A DNA stretch of 64,000 bases from Pirellulales bacterium (GTDB taxonomy: Bacteria > Planctomycetota > Planctomycetia > Pirellulales > JAEUIK01): positions 62,001-126,000 of the forward strand of contig JAIBBZ010000013.1 of assembly GCA_019694435.1 (NCBI GenBank), written 5' to 3'. This document shows, piece by piece, positions 54,678 to 63,254 of the stretch. Made by a program: the position numbers and the translations under genes. How positions within the stretch are numbered: the first letter of the stretch is position 1; each line of letters starts with the position of its first letter. The notes under the pieces were generated by a model. It saw nothing but the letters and a program-made list of their open reading frames with translations. It searched no databases and had not been told where the DNA came from.

Positions 54678-55624
54678 CATCCGCGTCACGAATCCGACTG
54701 GGTACCCGGGGCAGCGCCTTGGCGCGCTGGCAGGCCGACTGGGTAGCGAATCAATTGCGCCAGCAGGGCGTCGAGGTGACGCTCGTCGAGATCGTCACGC
54801 GCGGCGACGTCAAAGCGGGTCCGCTGGGCTCGCTGGGTGGCCAAGGGTTGTTCACCAAAGAGATCCAGCGCGCACTCGTCGACGGGCAAATCGATCTGGC
54901 CGTGCACAGCCTGAAGGACCTGCCGACACAGCCGGTCCCAGGGCTGACCCTGGCCGCCGTGCCGCCCCGCGCCTCGTCGAGCGACGTGCTCATCGCCCGC
55001 GAAGCCGCCTCGTGGGAGCGGCTGCGCGAGGGAGCGATCGTCGGCACCGGCAGTTTGCGGCGCCGCGCCCAGCTCTGGCACCGTCGCGCGGACCTGTGGA
55101 TGGAGGACATTCGCGGCAACGTCGACACGCGGTTGAAAAAGCTCGACGAGGGGCAATACGACGCCATTGTGCTGGCCGAGGCGGGCCTCGCCAGGTTGGG
55201 ATTGTCCCAGCACGTGACCGAGGTACTGCCGCCGGACGTCATGCTCCCGGCCGTGGGACAGGGGGCCCTAGGGCTCGAAACGCGCGAGCAGGACCAGCCA
55301 ACGCGCGCGTGCCTGCGGGCGCTCGATGACGCGGCCACGCATGCGAGCGTGCTGGCAGAACGGGCCCTGCTGGCGGCGCTGCGTGGCGGCTGCATGGCAC
55401 CCGTCGCGGCGCTGGGCACGGTGACACCGGCGGGACGCTTGCAGCTTGCTGCGCGCGTGCTGGCGATCGACGGTCGCCGGCAACTCGCGGCGCGTGGCGA
55501 CGCGGCGCTCGATGAGGCCGCAGCGCTCGGCCGGCGTCTCGCCGAGCAGTTGCTGGCACAGGGTGCCGAGGAACTGATTCATTCGGCCCGAGCTTCGGGC
55601 ATCCCGCCGCAGGACGGTGCATAG
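54674..55624 (+). CDS. hemC: Hydroxymethylbilane synthase (porphobilinogen deaminase)
   Basis: The 316-residue protein shows IRLGTRGSALARWQADWVA at the N-terminus, DLAVHSLKDLPT with the catalytic Asp, ASSSDVLIAR and SLRRRAQL. The cofactor-binding Cys 240 is in ALRGGCMAPVAALG. It joins four porphobilinogens into hydroxymethylbilane in tetrapyrrole synthesis. It starts at the ATG overlapping the comF-like stop. The flagellar operon follows after a 247-bp gap with its own promoter. Confidence 0.95.
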   Translation: MTSASRIRLGTRGSALARWQADWVANQLRQQGVEVTLVEIVTRGDVKAGPLGSLGGQGLFTKEIQRALVDGQIDLAVHSLKDLPTQPVPGLTLAAVPPRASSSDVLIAREAASWERLREGAIVGTGSLRRRAQLWHRRADLWMEDIRGNVDTRLKKLDEGQYDAIVLAEAGLARLGLSQHVTEVLPPDVMLPAVGQGALGLETREQDQPTRACLRALDDAATHASVLAERALLAALRGGCMAPVAALGTVTPAGRLQLAARVLAIDGRRQLAARGDAALDEAAALGRRLAEQLLAQGAEELIHSARASGIPPQDGA

Positions 55625-55802
55625 GCGGATCTTGCCGAATCGGCGAATCGTGCGCCGCAACCGGCAACTCATGCCGGATCGTCGTCTTGAGCCGTTCGAC
55701 CGGCGCGCACGCGGAAATTTTTCTGCACCGTTGCGCAAGTCGCTTGCGCTCGAACGGTTAGTCACGCTGGCGCATCTGCATGGCGACGCCCGCCACGCGC
55801 CA

Positions 55803-55818
55803 TGGCACGCACCTTGCT
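55803..55818 (+). promoter_or_regulatory. Sigma-54 (RpoN) promoter of the flagellar operon
   Basis: The sequence TGGCACG-CACC-TTGCT matches the sigma-54 consensus exactly, with the GG of the -24 element at 55804-55805 and the GC of the -12 element at 55816-55817. This is the correct 12-bp spacing. It lies 54 bp before the flgF ATG, so transcription would begin near 55829. Sigma-54 dependence implies an activator ATPase encoded elsewhere. Confidence 0.85.
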
Positions 55819-55871
55819 AACAGCCGGGCGTCGGCAAGGACGACCGACGCATTGCGACGAGGTACGACACG

Positions 55872-56621
55872 ATGCCCTACGGACTTTATCTCTCGGCCGA
55901 AGGCGCCGCCGCGCAAGCCAGGCGGATGGAGGTCATTTCCCACAACCTGGCCAACGTCGATACGACCGGCTTCAAGCGCGATCTGGCCGTCTGCCAGGCA
56001 CGCTATGCCGAAACGACCGCCCGCGGTCTCGACGAACAAGGGTCGGGCACGATTAACGATCTGGGCGGCGGAGTCGCGGTGCGCGAAACCAAGACCGACT
56101 TCTCCAATGGCCCCATGCAGCACACGGGCCTGCCGACCGACCTGGCGATCAACGGCCGCGGGTTCTTCATGATCCGCAAGCCGGAGGGCGATTTCCTCTC
56201 GCGCGCCGGCAATTTTTCGCTCAGCGGTACCGGCCAGCTGGTGACTCAAGAAGGCTACCCGGTGCTCGACGACGCCGGCACCCCGGTGGTCATCACCCCC
56301 GATGCGCCGTGGACCTTCACTCCCGATGGCGGCGTCTTGCAGGCCGGCAGCCGGGTGAACCTGGCCTTGGTCGAGCCTGAATCGCTCGGTCAGTTGCAAA
56401 AGGTCGGCGAAAACCTGTTTGCGCCCGGCGGCGAGTTGCTGCCGATCGCGCAGGGTGATCGGAGCGTGGCCCGGGGATTCATCGAACGCTCGGGCGTCAA
56501 GCCCACGCTGGAGATGATGGACCTGATCGAAGCGTCGCGGGCGTTCGAGGCCAATGTGACTTTGATCAAACACCAGGACCAGATGATCGGCGGCCTGACC
56601 AGCCGCGTCCTTCGGGCCTGA
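55872..56621 (+). CDS. flgF: Flagellar basal-body rod protein FlgF-like
   Basis: The 249-residue protein begins MPYGLYLSAEGAAAQARRME followed by SHNLANVDTTGFKRD, the rod/hook N-terminal D0 signature. It has the internal hook motifs NGRGFFMIRKPEGDF and FSRAGNFSLSGTG-like, and ends in EASRAFEANVTLIKHQDQMIG, the C-terminal rod signature. It forms part of the proximal rod. FlgF is chosen over FlgG because a clearer FlgG follows. Confidence 0.9.
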   Translation: MPYGLYLSAEGAAAQARRMEVISHNLANVDTTGFKRDLAVCQARYAETTARGLDEQGSGTINDLGGGVAVRETKTDFSNGPMQHTGLPTDLAINGRGFFMIRKPEGDFLSRAGNFSLSGTGQLVTQEGYPVLDDAGTPVVITPDAPWTFTPDGGVLQAGSRVNLALVEPESLGQLQKVGENLFAPGGELLPIAQGDRSVARGFIERSGVKPTLEMMDLIEASRAFEANVTLIKHQDQMIGGLTSRVLRA

Positions 56622-56667
56622 TCCGAGTAATTCAACTCCCTAGAACTTTCGACACGGGCTTAAACGC

Positions 56668-57474
56668 ATGAGCATTCAAACGCTCTACACGGCTGCGACG
56701 GGCATGGAAGCCCTCGAAACCAAGCTCGACGTCATCGCCAACAATCTGGCGAACGTCAATACGACCGCTTACAAGAAGACCCGGGCTAACTTCGAAGACC
56801 TGTTCTACCGCCAGTACATCCTGCCGGGGCTGCCGGACAACAACGGCCAGTTCACGCCGACGGGCATCTCGGTCGGGCTTGGCACGCGTGTGCAAAGCAC
56901 CCAGACCGACTTTCAGCAGGGTGCGTTTCAGGAAACGAACCGCACGCTCGACGTGGCCATCGAGGGTGAAGGGTTCTTTCAGGTCCAGGATCCCGGCTCG
57001 GGGTCGATCCTCTTCACGCGCGCCGGCAACCTGTCGATCAACTCCAACGGCAGCCTGGTCGTCGGCTCGGCAAGCACGGGCCGGTTGATCGAACCGCAGA
57101 TCACGATCCCACAGGACACGACCGACATTTCGATCACGAGCTCGGGACAGATCCTGGTGCGTCAGCCCGGTCAACAGGGGCTGTCGCAGGTGGGCCAGTT
57201 GCAATTGGCACGGTTCATCAATTCCGAAGGTCTGCTCAAGCTGGGCGAAAACATGTACGCGCAAACCGACGCCTCGGGCCAGCCGCTGCTGGACAACCCG
57301 CAGCAGAACGGCTTTGGCGCGTTGCGTCAGAATTTTCTCGAGGCTTCGAACGTCGAGCCAGTGCGCGAGCTGATCGACTTGATTACCACGCAACGGGCCT
57401 TCGAGCTGAACTCGCAGGCCGTGCAAGCCGGCGATCAGATGCTGCAGCTCATCGGCAACTTGCGGCGGTTCTAA
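56668..57474 (+). CDS. flgG: Flagellar distal rod protein FlgG
   Basis: The 268-residue protein opens MSIQTLYTAATGMEALETKL and IANNLANVNTTAYKKTRANFEDL. It ends REDLITTQRAFELNSQAVQAGDQMLQ-like with the rod C-terminal heptad. The length and the ANVNTTxYKK motif fit FlgG, the distal rod that joins the proximal rod to the hook. It follows flgF by 46 bp in the same operon. Confidence 0.94.
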   Translation: MSIQTLYTAATGMEALETKLDVIANNLANVNTTAYKKTRANFEDLFYRQYILPGLPDNNGQFTPTGISVGLGTRVQSTQTDFQQGAFQETNRTLDVAIEGEGFFQVQDPGSGSILFTRAGNLSINSNGSLVVGSASTGRLIEPQITIPQDTTDISITSSGQILVRQPGQQGLSQVGQLQLARFINSEGLLKLGENMYAQTDASGQPLLDNPQQNGFGALRQNFLEASNVEPVRELIDLITTQRAFELNSQAVQAGDQMLQLIGNLRRF

Positions 57475-57492
57475 GCAGAGTAGGCAACGCGA

Positions 57493-58830
57493 ATGAATCG
57501 CTTGTATCGAGTACGAATCGGGCAAACTACGCGGCTGGCAGCCGGCGCGGTCCTGACCATCTGCTGTCTGGCCACAGCAGGGCGCGCGGCCGACGTGCAG
57601 TTGCGACGCGAATGCCAGCCCAAATCTGCCCTGGTGACACTGGGCGACGTGGCCGAGGTCCGCACGACCGATGTTGCCGAGTTACAACGTTGGGAATCGA
57701 TCGAGTTGTTCCCTGCGCCGGCATCTGGTCAGAAACGCTTGCTGACCGCCACCGAATTGCGCCAGGTGCTTGCTCGCCGCGGCACCGATCTCAAGCAGTG
57801 TGTCTTCTCGGGCTCGAGCGTGGTCACCATCTTGGGGGCCGCCCAGACCGAAGTTCAGGCGGAACGCGAAGGGAAGCAAATCGCCCGGCGACAACAGGTC
57901 GAAGCCACGCTCGAGCACGCCATTGCCGCGTACCTCGCGAACCAGGGGCTGCCGACCGAGGGCTTGTCGCTGGAGATCGAGGTGAGCCGCATGCCGGTCA
58001 CCGTCGGCCGCATTACAGCCTGGCACATCTCGGGCGGAGCGGCCCCCTGGGTCGGGCGGCAGCAGTTCCTGGCTCGGGGCATGATCGACGAACAACCCGT
58101 CGAGCTGATCGTCACGGCCGAGGTGAGGTTGCCGGCGGCCATCGTCGTGGCCGCGGCGCCGATCGTCCGCGGCGCGATCATTCAAGCCACCGACGTACGC
58201 CTCGAAGTGCCCCCACGCACGAACGCTGGCGAACAATACTTCCAGGCCATCGAAGATGTCATCGGCAACGAGGCCGCCGCGGCGATCAGCGAGGGGAATC
58301 CCGTCACTGAACGGTCCGTGCGACGCCCGTTGCTCGTGCGTCGCGGTGAAGTTGTCACGGTGCGTGCCGTCAGCGGCGGCGTGTCGGTCGAGACCAATGC
58401 CCGGGCTCGCCAGGACGGCAGTCAGGGCGACGTGATCACGGTCGAAGCGATCGGAGCCAAGCAGAGCTATTTCGCGCGAGTCACCGGCGTACAAACCGTC
58501 GAGGTTTATGCCCGGGCGGTGGCGATGCCGATGAGTACGCCCGAGCCGGCGCCTGCCGAGCCGAACCATCCCGCGCCGGTCTCGCCGCTGCCCGCGCAGA
58601 AGCCGACAGTGAATCACGCGGCCAGGCAACCGACCCCGCCCGTGCAGTTGGCCGCATCGCCGGCGTCGCCGTCCGAGCCCACGGCGGTCTGGACGGCGCA
58701 GCGTAACGCCAGCAATCGCCCAGCCACGGTTCGCCTGACAGGTGGGCCGCCGGCCAGCGGCGCGCGGACCGAAGCCAACGCTGTATCGCGCCCCGGCGCG
58801 GATCGCTGGGTCAAACGGAGGTCACGATGA
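57493..58830 (+). CDS. flgA: Flagellar P-ring assembly chaperone FlgA, extended
   Basis: The 445-residue protein has a signal peptide (AGAVLTICCLATAGRAADV, about residues 17-35). The C-terminal FlgA SAF-type domain spans about 220-345: RLPAAIVVAAAPIVRGAIIQ, NVIGNEAAAAISEG-like and LLVRRGEVVTVRAVSGGVSVE. FlgA helps the P-ring protein FlgI assemble in the periplasm. The protein is about twice the usual length, with an extra N-terminal module and a Pro/Ala-rich tail after residue 345. It overlaps flgH by ATGA. Confidence 0.88.
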   Translation: MNRLYRVRIGQTTRLAAGAVLTICCLATAGRAADVQLRRECQPKSALVTLGDVAEVRTTDVAELQRWESIELFPAPASGQKRLLTATELRQVLARRGTDLKQCVFSGSSVVTILGAAQTEVQAEREGKQIARRQQVEATLEHAIAAYLANQGLPTEGLSLEIEVSRMPVTVGRITAWHISGGAAPWVGRQQFLARGMIDEQPVELIVTAEVRLPAAIVVAAAPIVRGAIIQATDVRLEVPPRTNAGEQYFQAIEDVIGNEAAAAISEGNPVTERSVRRPLLVRRGEVVTVRAVSGGVSVETNARARQDGSQGDVITVEAIGAKQSYFARVTGVQTVEVYARAVAMPMSTPEPAPAEPNHPAPVSPLPAQKPTVNHAARQPTPPVQLAASPASPSEPTAVWTAQRNASNRPATVRLTGGPPASGARTEANAVSRPGADRWVKRRSR

Positions 58831-59489
58831 GAATCGCCTTGCTCGCAAGCCTGTTCGCCGTTGCGGCCGCGCTGCCGGGGCAGGTCTTGGCTCAAAGCGC
58901 CAGCCTGTTCGGCGATCCGCGGATGCGCACCGAACTGACGTTGCGCGACGCTTCGTGGACCTTTCTCGAGGTCGAGCCGCCCCGTGATATCCGCGTGCAG
59001 GACAAGATCACGGTCATCGTCGACGAGAAGTCGCAGTTGATCAGCGAGGGCGAGGTCCAGCGCCGCAAGACGTCGAACCTCGATGCCCGGCTGCAAGACT
59101 GGATTAAGCTCGATGACTTCGCCCTCAAGCCGGCACCGCAGGAAGACGGCGACCCGCGCATCCGAGGCCAGTTGAACAGTACGTTCCGCACGCAGTCGGA
59201 TTTGGAAACGCAAGACGGGCTCAAGTTCCGCATCGCCGCCACGGTGGTCGATATCCGCGCCAACGGCGACCTGGTGCTCGAGGCCCATCGTACGATTCAG
59301 ATCAACGAAGAAGTCTGGGAACAGTCGCTCACCGGGATCGTGCGCCGCGAGGACGTGCTGCCGAACAACACGGTACTCAGCGAAGACATCGCCGAGCTGC
59401 GGATTGTCAAGCGTGAGGTCGGCAGCGTGCGCGACGGCTATCGCCGCGGCTGGTTCCTGCGCATCCTCGATCGCTATCAACCCTTCTAA
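58827..59489 (+). CDS. flgH: Flagellar L-ring protein FlgH, without lipobox
   Basis: The 220-residue protein has an N-terminal signal peptide (LASLFAVAAALPGQVLA, about residues 6-22). The FlgH core is IRVQDKITVIVDEKSQL, then the variable part, and RIAATVVDIRANGDLVLEAHRTIQINEE near the end. FlgH forms the L-ring in the outer membrane and is usually a lipoprotein. This one has no Cys at the signal cleavage site (VLAQSASLF), so lipid attachment seems absent. It overlaps flgA by 4 bp. Confidence 0.9.
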   Translation: MRIALLASLFAVAAALPGQVLAQSASLFGDPRMRTELTLRDASWTFLEVEPPRDIRVQDKITVIVDEKSQLISEGEVQRRKTSNLDARLQDWIKLDDFALKPAPQEDGDPRIRGQLNSTFRTQSDLETQDGLKFRIAATVVDIRANGDLVLEAHRTIQINEEVWEQSLTGIVRREDVLPNNTVLSEDIAELRIVKREVGSVRDGYRRGWFLRILDRYQPF

Positions 59490-59507
59490 GCTGTACACGG
59501 TGCCGTC

Positions 59508-60575
59508 ATGGATCGACGCCTGATGATCATCCTGCTCGCGGCCTTGATGTGCCTGGCGGTGCTGGGCGCGCCGCGGGCCGTGGCCGCCACGCGGATCTCG
59601 CACATCTGCCGGGTCAAGGGCCAGGAAGAGAACACGTTGCAGGGCATCGGTCTGGTCATCGGTCTCAAAGGGACCGGCGACGGCGGCCAGTTCTTGCCCA
59701 CGATCCGCCCCTTGGCGACCGCCCTGCAATTGATGCGCAATCCCGTCGGCAAGGGCGGGCCGCTGGAATTGAAAGACGCGAAAAACGTGGCGCTGGTGAT
59801 GGTGACGGCCACGATTCCGCCCACTGGCGCGCGGCAGGGCGACAAAATCGATTGCACCATCAGCTCGATCGGCGCCGCCAAGAGCCTGGCCGGCGGACAG
59901 TTGTTCCTCGCCCCGCTACAAGGGCCGGATATCGAAAGCGAGCGCGTGTTCGCCTTCGCGACGGGCCCCATCTCGCTCGACGACGCCGCGACACCCACCA
60001 CGGGCAAGATCCATCAGGGTTGCCGGCTGGAAGAGGATTTCTTCAATCCTTTCACGAAGGACGACCGGCTGACGCTCGTGCTCGACCGCAATCATGCGAA
60101 CTTCGAGCTCGCCTCGGACGTGGCCGAAGCCATCAACTCGCAATTGCAAATCGCCAACAACGACGGCTACCTCGCCCGGGCCATCGACTCGGTCAATGTC
60201 GAAGTGATGATTCCGGCCGATTATCGCAATGACCCGGTGCTGTTCGTCTCCGAGGTGATGCGCTTGCCGCTGCTGGAAGTGCAGACCGAGGCCCGTGTCG
60301 TGATCAACGAGCGCACGGGGAGCATCGTGGTCGACGGCGACGTCGAAATCGGGCCCGTCGTCGTCACGCACAAGAACGTCGTCGTGCAAACCGGCGCGCC
60401 GCCGACGGGCGATCGCTTCGTGGCCGTGGCGCCCGGGCTCAAGCGGCCGGAGGCCAAGCTGCAGGCGCTGCTCGAGTCGTTGAACGCCGTGAAGGTGCCG
60501 AACGAGGACATCATCGAGATCATCAAAGGTCTCGATCGGACCGGAAAACTGCACGCCAAGTTAATCGTCGAGTAG
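59508..60575 (+). CDS. flgI: Flagellar P-ring protein FlgI
   Basis: The 355-residue protein begins with a signal peptide (LMIILLAALMCLAVLGAPRAVA). The FlgI core follows: RISHICRVKGQEENTLQGIGLVIGLKGTGDG and later MVTATIPPTGARQGDKIDC. The end is typical with LKVPNEDIIEIIKGLDRTGKL-like residues. It forms the periplasmic P-ring around the rod. The gene lies 18 bp after flgH. Confidence 0.95.
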   Translation: MDRRLMIILLAALMCLAVLGAPRAVAATRISHICRVKGQEENTLQGIGLVIGLKGTGDGGQFLPTIRPLATALQLMRNPVGKGGPLELKDAKNVALVMVTATIPPTGARQGDKIDCTISSIGAAKSLAGGQLFLAPLQGPDIESERVFAFATGPISLDDAATPTTGKIHQGCRLEEDFFNPFTKDDRLTLVLDRNHANFELASDVAEAINSQLQIANNDGYLARAIDSVNVEVMIPADYRNDPVLFVSEVMRLPLLEVQTEARVVINERTGSIVVDGDVEIGPVVVTHKNVVVQTGAPPTGDRFVAVAPGLKRPEAKLQALLESLNAVKVPNEDIIEIIKGLDRTGKLHAKLIVE

Positions 60576-60623
60576 GCATTCGGCAGCGCCCCGCACCCGA
60601 TCCAGCCGTCAGGAAAGTCCAAG

Positions 60624-60959
60624 ATGAACACGATCAGCCCCGCGGGTTTGCCGTCTGCGCTCGACACCTATGCCCGGCTTTCGGCCGCGCCGCCGGCAGC
60701 CGATGCCGCGAAGCTGGCGCGGGCCGGCGAGCAAGAGGAACGCGCCGCCTTTGACCAGTTCGTCGGCGAGGCGTTCTATGGCCAGCTGCTCGGCGCGATG
60801 CGCAAGACCGTGGGCAAAGCCGCCTATTTCAACGGCGGCCGGGCCGAAGAGATGTTTCAGGGTCAGCTCGATCAGACGTTGTCGCAAGACCTGGCCCGCA
60901 ACAATGCCGGCGGCTTGACGGAAGGCATGTATCAACTGTTTCGCCTGACCCGTAGCTAG
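60624..60959 (+). CDS. flgJ: FlgJ-like rod-binding protein (N-terminal domain only)
   Basis: The 111-residue protein has the rod-binding domain FDQFVGEAFYGQLLGAMRKTV, then YFNGGRAEEMFQGQLDQTL, as in the N-terminus of FlgJ. The C-terminal muramidase of enterobacterial FlgJ is absent, as in several other phyla, so cell-wall opening for the rod must be done elsewhere. AGGAAAG upstream of the ATG (60624) acts as ribosome-binding site. Confidence 0.87.
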   Translation: MNTISPAGLPSALDTYARLSAAPPAADAAKLARAGEQEERAAFDQFVGEAFYGQLLGAMRKTVGKAAYFNGGRAEEMFQGQLDQTLSQDLARNNAGGLTEGMYQLFRLTRS

Positions 60960-61030
60960 GCGTCGAGCTCGAGTTTCGCAGAATCACCCCCCTCGTCCGC
61001 ACACGTAGCGGCACGCTCGAAGGAGCCGGT

Positions 61031-61516
61031 ATGGACACCACCTGGGACGACGAAATCGGCGGACTGCTACACGAGCTGGCCGCCGTGCAGGGCGAACTGC
61101 TCGGGCTGCTCGACGAGAAACGGCGCCTGCTCGTGAAAACCGATCTGGTGGGGCTGGCCGCGATGCACGATCGCGAGCAGGCCATCGTCGGTCGGTTGCA
61201 ATCGTGCCACGAACGCCGCGCACAATTGCTGGTACAGGCCCAGGCCGATGCGCTGCCGGCCGACAGCATCCGCTCGCTAGCGGCGGCGCTCCCCGTCGAG
61301 CGAGCCAAGCCGCTGCGGGCCCAGTTGGTCGAATCGGGAGCGCGGTGGCGACTGCTGCAGCACCAGTGCCTGGCCAATTGGGTGCTAGCACAGCGCAGCA
61401 TCGTGCACTTGGCCCAACTGTTGGAGATTATTGCTACGGGCGGCAAGCCACGGCCGACATATGGAAATGGGCCCCCCTCGGGCCAGCAAGGCGCCTTACT
61501 CGACCAGGCAGCCTAG
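61031..61516 (+). CDS. flgN: FlgN-like chaperone for hook-filament junction proteins
   Basis: The 161-residue protein is largely helical with heptad-like patterning (IGGLLHELAAVQGELLGLLDEKRRLLVKTDL, ending in ALLDQAA). It lies between flgJ and flgK, the place where FlgN (a secretion chaperone for FlgK/FlgL) is encoded. Sequence evidence alone is modest. An AAGGAG sits 5 nt before the ATG at 61031. Confidence 0.7.
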   Translation: MDTTWDDEIGGLLHELAAVQGELLGLLDEKRRLLVKTDLVGLAAMHDREQAIVGRLQSCHERRAQLLVQAQADALPADSIRSLAAALPVERAKPLRAQLVESGARWRLLQHQCLANWVLAQRSIVHLAQLLEIIATGGKPRPTYGNGPPSGQQGALLDQAA

Positions 61517-61553
61517 TCAATCCAGGCGGATCTTTTCCACGCCGGGTGCCGCG

Positions 61554-63251
61554 ATGTCTCTGTTCGGCTCAATTCAACTGGCCAACAACGCGATTCGCGC
61601 GCAGCAAGTGGGCCTGCAAGTCGTTGGCCAGAACATCGCCAACGCGAATACGCCAGGCTACCTGCGCGAAGAGGTCGTCTTCGTTCCGGCGGCGGCGCAG
61701 CGGCTCGGCAATCTCACGCTGGGCCTGGGGGTCGAAGTTGATTCGATCCGCCAGAAGGTCGACAAGTTCCTGCAAGAGCGGCTTCGCGGCGCAGGCAGCG
61801 ATCGGGCCGGCGCCGACGCCAAGACCAAGGTCCTGTCGCAGCTCGAGGGCCTGCTCTCTGAGCTGGGTGACACCGACATCAGCTCGTCGCTCAACGAGTT
61901 CTTCAACAGCGTCCAAGAAGTGCTCAATCAGCCGGAAAGCGTCTCAGTGCGCAATCTGGCATCGCTCAAGGGGCAAACGCTCAGCGGTCTGATCAATCGC
62001 ACCTATAGCCGCGCCAACAGCATTCGTAGCGACGTCAACCAGCAGGTGATCGGCGCCAAGGAAGACATCAATCGCCTGATCGAGGAAATTCGTACGCTCA
62101 ACGTGCAGATCGTCCGCACCGAGGGCGGTTCGGTGTCGAAGAGCGACGCGGTGGGGTTGCGCGACCAGCGCGAGGTCGCCTTGTCGAATCTTTCCGAACT
62201 GATCTCCATCCAGGTACAAGAGCAGGATAGCGGCGCCGTCAACGTCTACAGCGGCGGGGACTACCTCGTGTTCGAGGGGCTCAGCCGTAGCGTGGAAATC
62301 GCCGAACGGACCGATCACGGCCTGACCATTGGCGACCTGCGGATCGCCGATACCGATTCGCCGCTCGACCTGTCGAGCGGTAAGGTGGGCGGGCTCGTCG
62401 CCGCGCGCGATGAGATTCTGACCAATTTCACCGATCAGCTCGACGGCTTCGCCAAGTCGCTGGCCTACGAATTCAATCGCATCTTTTCGTCGGGCCAGGG
62501 TCTCACCGGCTATACCTCGCTCACGAGCGAACGGCCTGTCGACGACGTCGACGAACCGCTCGACGCGGCCGGGCTGCCGTTCACGCCTGAGCATGGTTCA
62601 TTTCAGGTGCTGGTCTACAACGTCAATACGAAGTTGACGGAGACGCACGACGTCGCCATCGATCTCGACGGGCTCGACGACGATACGTCGCTCAATTCGC
62701 TGGCCACGGCGCTCGACGCCATCGACGGCATCTCGGCCCAGATTACGGCCGACCGCCGGCTGAAGATCGATCGCGAGTCGAGCGAGCAGCAATTTGCCTT
62801 TCGCAACGATTCGAGCGGAGTCCTGGCGGCCCTGGGACTGAACGTGTTTTTCTCGGGCAGCGCGGCCGGAGATTTGGGCGTGTCGCAACCGATCAAGGAC
62901 GATCCCAGCAAATTCGCCGCCAGCCGCGACGGCATCGGCCACGACACGCTCAACGGCGTCGATCTGGCCGGATTCCTGAATCGCCCGCTCGATTCGGCCG
63001 GCGGCGACACGCTCGAGGTGCTCTACGACAAGTTGACCGGCAGCGTCACGCAGAACGCTTCGGTCAGCCGCGCGGTGGCCGATGGCTATTCGGTCTTCGA
63101 GGAATCGCTCCGCGGCGAGCAATTGGCCATCAGCGGCGTGAGCATCGACGAAGAGGCCGTGCGGTTGATTTCTTACCAACGCGCCTTTCAGGCATCGGCC
63201 AAGTACATCGCCACGATCAACGAACTGCTCGGCATCCTGGTGTCGATCTAA
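61554..63251 (+). CDS. flgK: Flagellar hook-associated protein FlgK (HAP1)
   Basis: The 565-residue protein begins MSLFGSIQLANNAIRAQQVG with QNIANANTPGYLREEVVF, the HAP/rod N-terminal signature. It has a long helical and beta-rich central region and ends VRLISYQRAFQASAKYIATINELLGIL, the C-terminal helix signature. It forms the hook-filament junction. The ATG at 61554 is chosen, and the frame to 61431 adds unrelated residues. Confidence 0.94.
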   Translation: MSLFGSIQLANNAIRAQQVGLQVVGQNIANANTPGYLREEVVFVPAAAQRLGNLTLGLGVEVDSIRQKVDKFLQERLRGAGSDRAGADAKTKVLSQLEGLLSELGDTDISSSLNEFFNSVQEVLNQPESVSVRNLASLKGQTLSGLINRTYSRANSIRSDVNQQVIGAKEDINRLIEEIRTLNVQIVRTEGGSVSKSDAVGLRDQREVALSNLSELISIQVQEQDSGAVNVYSGGDYLVFEGLSRSVEIAERTDHGLTIGDLRIADTDSPLDLSSGKVGGLVAARDEILTNFTDQLDGFAKSLAYEFNRIFSSGQGLTGYTSLTSERPVDDVDEPLDAAGLPFTPEHGSFQVLVYNVNTKLTETHDVAIDLDGLDDDTSLNSLATALDAIDGISAQITADRRLKIDRESSEQQFAFRNDSSGVLAALGLNVFFSGSAAGDLGVSQPIKDDPSKFAASRDGIGHDTLNGVDLAGFLNRPLDSAGGDTLEVLYDKLTGSVTQNASVSRAVADGYSVFEESLRGEQLAISGVSIDEEAVRLISYQRAFQASAKYIATINELLGILVSI

Positions 63252-63254
63252 CTC

